DNA from: Streptomyces coryli
Lineage (GTDB): Bacteria; Actinomycetota; Actinomycetes; Streptomycetales; Streptomycetaceae
DNA: 64,000 nucleotides
NCBI RefSeq assembly: GCF_011044975.1
Contig: NZ_JAAKZV010000007.1
Coordinates: forward strand, 1-64,000
Reading direction: 5' to 3'
A program made the translations under genes and the position numbers. The notes beneath the pieces are model-generated. The model had not been told where the DNA came from and did no database searches. It was given only the letters and a program-made list of their open reading frames with translations. How positions within the stretch are numbered: the first letter of the stretch is position 1; every line of letters starts with the position of its first letter. This document shows positions 61,475 to 64,000 of the stretch, piece by piece.

Positions 61475-62845
61475 TCAGGCCTCCTGGGGTTTGCCGTTGA
61501 CGGTCACGTCGTGCAGCGATAGATCCGTTACGGATTCGAGGTGGATGTCCTGCGCGGCGGCGCCGAAGGCGAGTTCTGACAGCCGCACGTCGCGTACGGG
61601 CGCCTGCGGGCGGGCCCGGATGCGCACGGGGTACTCGCACGCTCCCGGAACCGACCAGCGCGCCGCCGACAGCCGGGAGACCTCGGCGAAGTGCTCGCCG
61701 CCGGTGCCGCCGGCGTACTGGAAGGTCACCTCGAAGGGGACGTAGGTCCAGCCCGGCGCGGTCACATCGGTGACCCGGATGTCGCGCACGTAACCGCCTC
61801 GGGTGGGCGTGGACTTGACGTTGAGGATCCAGCCTACGGACGCCTCGTCCAGCTCCGGATCAAGGGGTAGGTGCAGCCGCCTGGCCAGTACGTCCGATAC
61901 GCCGCCGCTCATCTCGCTGCCGATCGCCACGGCCGCGCCGCCGCTGAGGTAGACGCAGTCCTCGATCAGGATGTGCCGGGAGGGGACGCCGACCCGCCAT
62001 CCGTCCTGGTCGCGCCCGGACTTGATGGCGATGCAGTCGTCGTCGGTGGCGAAGGTGACGCGGCGGATGGCGACGTTCTCGCACGAGTCGGGGTTGCAGC
62101 CGTCGCTGTTCGGGCCGTGGCAGGCGATGGTGACGTCGCGGACGGTGATGTCCCGGCTGAGGACCGGGTGGATGTTCCAGAACGGGGAGTTGCGCAGGGT
62201 CACGCCCTCGATGAGGACGTTGCGGCAGGAGTGCGGCTGGATGAAGCTCGGGCGCAGGTAGTGGCCCGCGCCCAGGACCCGGTCGGCCACTGGGACGCCC
62301 TCGGCGCCCCAGCGCTGCAGCAGCTCCCAGTCGTCGCGCTCGTGCGGCATGCCGGGCTCCCAGCCGAACTGTCCGGAGCCCTTCCACGGCCACCAGTGCT
62401 GGTTGTCGCCCTGGGCGTCGAGCACGCCGCGGCCGGTGACGGCGATGTCGTGGGCCTCGTATGCGTAGATCAGCGGGGAGTAGTTGTGGACCTCGATGCC
62501 CTGCCAGCGGGTGCGTACGGACGGGAGATAGGCGGCCGGGTCGGTGCTGAACAGCACCGTGGCGCCCTCGGCTAGGTGCAGGTCCACGCCGCTGAGCAGG
62601 CGTATCGCGCCGGTGGCCCAGCGGCCGGCGGGGACCAGGACGCGGCCGCCGCCGGCGGCGTGGCAGGCCTCGATCGCGGCGCGGAAGGCGGCCGTGCAGT
62701 CGGTGCTGCCGTTGCCTGCGGCGCCATAGTCGGTGACCGGGAAGTGCGGTTCCGTGGCCGCCGCGGCCGTGGCACCGGCGAGCGGGACGGCAGCGGCCGC
62801 CAGGGCGCCGAGCCGTAACGCGGTCCTGCGCGTGGGTCTGCTCAT
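61475..62845 (-). CDS. Secreted GH28 family glycosidase
   Basis: A 456-residue exported beta-helix enzyme with a Tat-like signal (RRTALRLGALAAAAVPLAG). GH28 acids are conserved in NSDG (246-249, usually NTD) and ATDDDCIAIKSG (about 267-278). The GHG His, normally before IGSE, is Gly303, and the RIK motif reads NVK at 342-344. This loss points to a rhamnogalacturonan- or other non-polygalacturonan specificity. Codon 10 is TTA (62816-62818). The start ATG 62845 overlaps the regulator stop (ATGA). Confidence 0.88.
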   Translation of the reverse strand: MSRPTRRTALRLGALAAAAVPLAGATAAAATEPHFPVTDYGAAGNGSTDCTAAFRAAIEACHAAGGGRVLVPAGRWATGAIRLLSGVDLHLAEGATVLFSTDPAAYLPSVRTRWQGIEVHNYSPLIYAYEAHDIAVTGRGVLDAQGDNQHWWPWKGSGQFGWEPGMPHERDDWELLQRWGAEGVPVADRVLGAGHYLRPSFIQPHSCRNVLIEGVTLRNSPFWNIHPVLSRDITVRDVTIACHGPNSDGCNPDSCENVAIRRVTFATDDDCIAIKSGRDQDGWRVGVPSRHILIEDCVYLSGGAAVAIGSEMSGGVSDVLARRLHLPLDPELDEASVGWILNVKSTPTRGGYVRDIRVTDVTAPGWTYVPFEVTFQYAGGTGGEHFAEVSRLSAARWSVPGACEYPVRIRARPQAPVRDVRLSELAFGAAAQDIHLESVTDLSLHDVTVNGKPQEA

Positions 62846-63999
62846 GGAAGGTCTCCTCGCGGTCCGGGGGCGGGGTGCTCGCGGTGGTAGCGGGACGCCT
62901 CGCCGGCGGCGTGCGCGGCGAACATCGGCCCCGCGGTGTCGGGGTCGCCGTGCTCCAGGGCCGCCACCAGTTCCGCGTGGTACTCCGCCATGGCGCCCCA
63001 GTCGCCGACGTAGAGCGGATTGCCGACCACGTGCAGGCCCCACATGCTGGACTCGATCATCTGCCACAGCCGGGTCAGCGCGGAGTTGCCGGCGGCCTCG
63101 CACACATGCCGGTGGAAGGACATGTCGGCCTCCCGGAAGGCGCCGATGTCGCCGGTCTCCGCGCACCGCCGCAGCCGGTCCACGTCGTCGCCGAGCAGGC
63201 GCAGCTGCTCGGGGGTGAGCCGGCCGGTGGCCCGGCGGGCCGCGTACTCCTCGAACATCACCCGGATGTCGCGGACTTCCTGGGCCTGCCGCTCGGAGAC
63301 GTGCGCGACGTAGGTGCCCCGGTGCGGCTGGGAGCTCACCAGGCCCTCGTGCGCCAGCCGCTTGATCGCCTCGCGGGCCGGCGCCTGGCTGGTGCCGACG
63401 CGCTTGGCGACCTCGGCCTCGACGAGCCGCTGGCCCGGGGCGAGTTCGCCGCCGACGATCCAGCTGCGCAGCAGCCCGTAGACGTGGTCGGAGAGCAGCC
63501 GGCGGGGGACGTGATCGGAGCCCGGCATCTCGACGGCGGGGGCGGCCGGCGGGACCGCGGCGCGCGGCGGCGCGGGTGGCGGCGGCAGCCGGCGCTGCTG
63601 CTCCTGCCAGATGCGGGCGACGGTGGACTGGGACAGGCCCAGGGTGCGGGCCAGGGCGCGGGTGGACGGCACCGGGCCGCCGTCCCTGGCCTGCTCGACC
63701 AGCCGCGCGATCTGCTGCTCCGCGTCATGCCGGCTGCTGGTGCGCGGGCGGCCTGAGCGCGGCGCGTCGCCGAGGCCGGAGATGCCGTGACTCAGATAGC
63801 GCTCCCGCCACTTGGCGACGGTGGCCGGGCTGACCTGCAGCCGCTTGGCGACCTCGGCGTTCGCCAGGCCCTCGGCACAGGCGAGGATGATCCGGCTGCG
63901 CAGCCGGAGCGTCTCCGGCGGCCGGTCGGACCATTCGCGCAGCGCCGTCCGGTCCTCGTCGCTGAGCCGCGGGAACTGCCGCGTATCAGGCATGTCCAC
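62842..63999 (-). CDS. GntR/FCD regulator with N-terminal transposase-type HTH
   Basis: Up to 385 residues, starting near the window edge (GTG 63999 or ATG 63993). Residues ~20-80 resemble the N-terminal IS630/Tc1-type transposase HTH (RLRSRIILACAEGLANAEVA; VAKRLQVSPATVAKWRERYL; LGDAPRSGRPRTS). A second HTH-like stretch and a Pro-rich linker lead to a GntR winged helix (LSDHVYGLLRSWIVGGELAP; VGTSQAPAREAIKRLAHEG) and an FCD effector domain (VRDIRVMFEEYAARRA; FHRHVCEAAGNSALTRLW). FCD regulators bind sugar acids. Operon-leading gene of the GH28 block; it probably senses a pectin-derived acid and binds the CTGG-CATA-CCAG site. Confidence 0.9.
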   Translation of the reverse strand: MDMPDTRQFPRLSDEDRTALREWSDRPPETLRLRSRIILACAEGLANAEVAKRLQVSPATVAKWRERYLSHGISGLGDAPRSGRPRTSSRHDAEQQIARLVEQARDGGPVPSTRALARTLGLSQSTVARIWQEQQRRLPPPPAPPRAAVPPAAPAVEMPGSDHVPRRLLSDHVYGLLRSWIVGGELAPGQRLVEAEVAKRVGTSQAPAREAIKRLAHEGLVSSQPHRGTYVAHVSERQAQEVRDIRVMFEEYAARRATGRLTPEQLRLLGDDVDRLRRCAETGDIGAFREADMSFHRHVCEAAGNSALTRLWQMIESSMWGLHVVGNPLYVGDWGAMAEYHAELVAALEHGDPDTAGPMFAAHAAGEASRYHREHPAPGPRGDLP

Positions 64000-64000
64000 G

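Noticed and set aside
62842-63999. Transposase (IS630-type) gene
   Set aside because: Only the HTH part resembles a transposase; no DDE catalytic domain or terminal repeats, and the rest is a complete GntR/FCD regulator.
1-64000. tRNA, rRNA or riboswitch genes
   Set aside because: No cloverleaf, CCA-type end or known riboswitch consensus was recognised by eye; a covariance search would be needed to be certain.

Overview
The window reads as chromosome from a Streptomyces or a very close actinomycete. Base composition is extremely G+C rich, third codon positions are almost all G or C, GTG starts are frequent, Tat and lipoprotein signals are common, and several genes are typical of the genus: a third EF-Tu (tuf3), a two-domain LysX/MprF lysyltransferase, a malEFG-aglA-malR maltodextrin operon facing a secreted alpha-amylase, and an XRE-cupin regulator. 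No rRNA, tRNA, prophage, CRISPR array or intact insertion sequence was seen. The window looks like chromosome-arm or near-arm DNA, mostly metabolic and secreted functions with some decaying genes.

Layout. 1-2.5 kb: repeat-rich leader, an AAC(3)-type acetyltransferase and a nuclease-like protein. 2.2-6 kb: TetR regulator with two identical-core operators, controlling an acyl-CoA dehydrogenase and a kinase-like phosphotransferase (a split version of the animal ACAD10/11 architecture), then a thioesterase. 6-8.6 kb: an orphan HoxX (CO-forming hydrogenase maturase) next to an MHYT gas-sensor-like membrane protein. 8.8-11.3 kb: two decayed genes (a PIG-L deacetylase and a TIM-barrel protein) around a short acyl-CoA dehydrogenase-like gene. 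11.5-18.9 kb: maltodextrin uptake and hydrolysis with visible MalR-type operators. 19-32.5 kb: nucleoside hydrolase, DUF3048 lipoprotein, Ca2+/H+ antiporter, methyltransferase, P450 plus phosphotriesterase-like pair, secreted proteins, UppP, TVP38-like and AlkD-like proteins. 32.7-43.4 kb: tuf3, spermidine-synthase-like protein, MFS exporter, two broken SH3-like secreted genes, thioesterase, gamma carbonic anhydrase, acyltransferase plus a 30-residue membrane peptide, EamA/XRE pair, YbaK, GNAT and a membrane protein. 43.4-52.8 kb: LysX with a rhomboid-like partner, a Tat-exported EEP phosphatase, a second AAC(3), and a large Ser/Thr kinase with WD40 propellers. 52.9-54.5 kb: AGPS-like FAD oxidase.

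54.5-64 kb is a pectin/rhamnogalacturonan utilisation locus: lactonase-like amidohydrolase, an oxidoreductase fused to a rhamnogalacturonan acetylesterase, pectinesterase, a secreted alpha/beta hydrolase, a second oxidoreductase, a GH28 glycosidase and a chimeric GntR/FCD regulator that carries a transposase-type helix-turn-helix at its N-terminus. A CTGG-CATA-CCAG palindrome between the two divergent arms resembles ExuR/UxuR-class operators. Both secreted depolymerising enzymes (pectinesterase, GH28) have a rare TTA codon inside the signal peptide, as do two other exported proteins in the window, suggesting bldA tRNA control of export-bound products. This locus, the HoxX-MHYT pair and the TTA pattern are the most interesting items.
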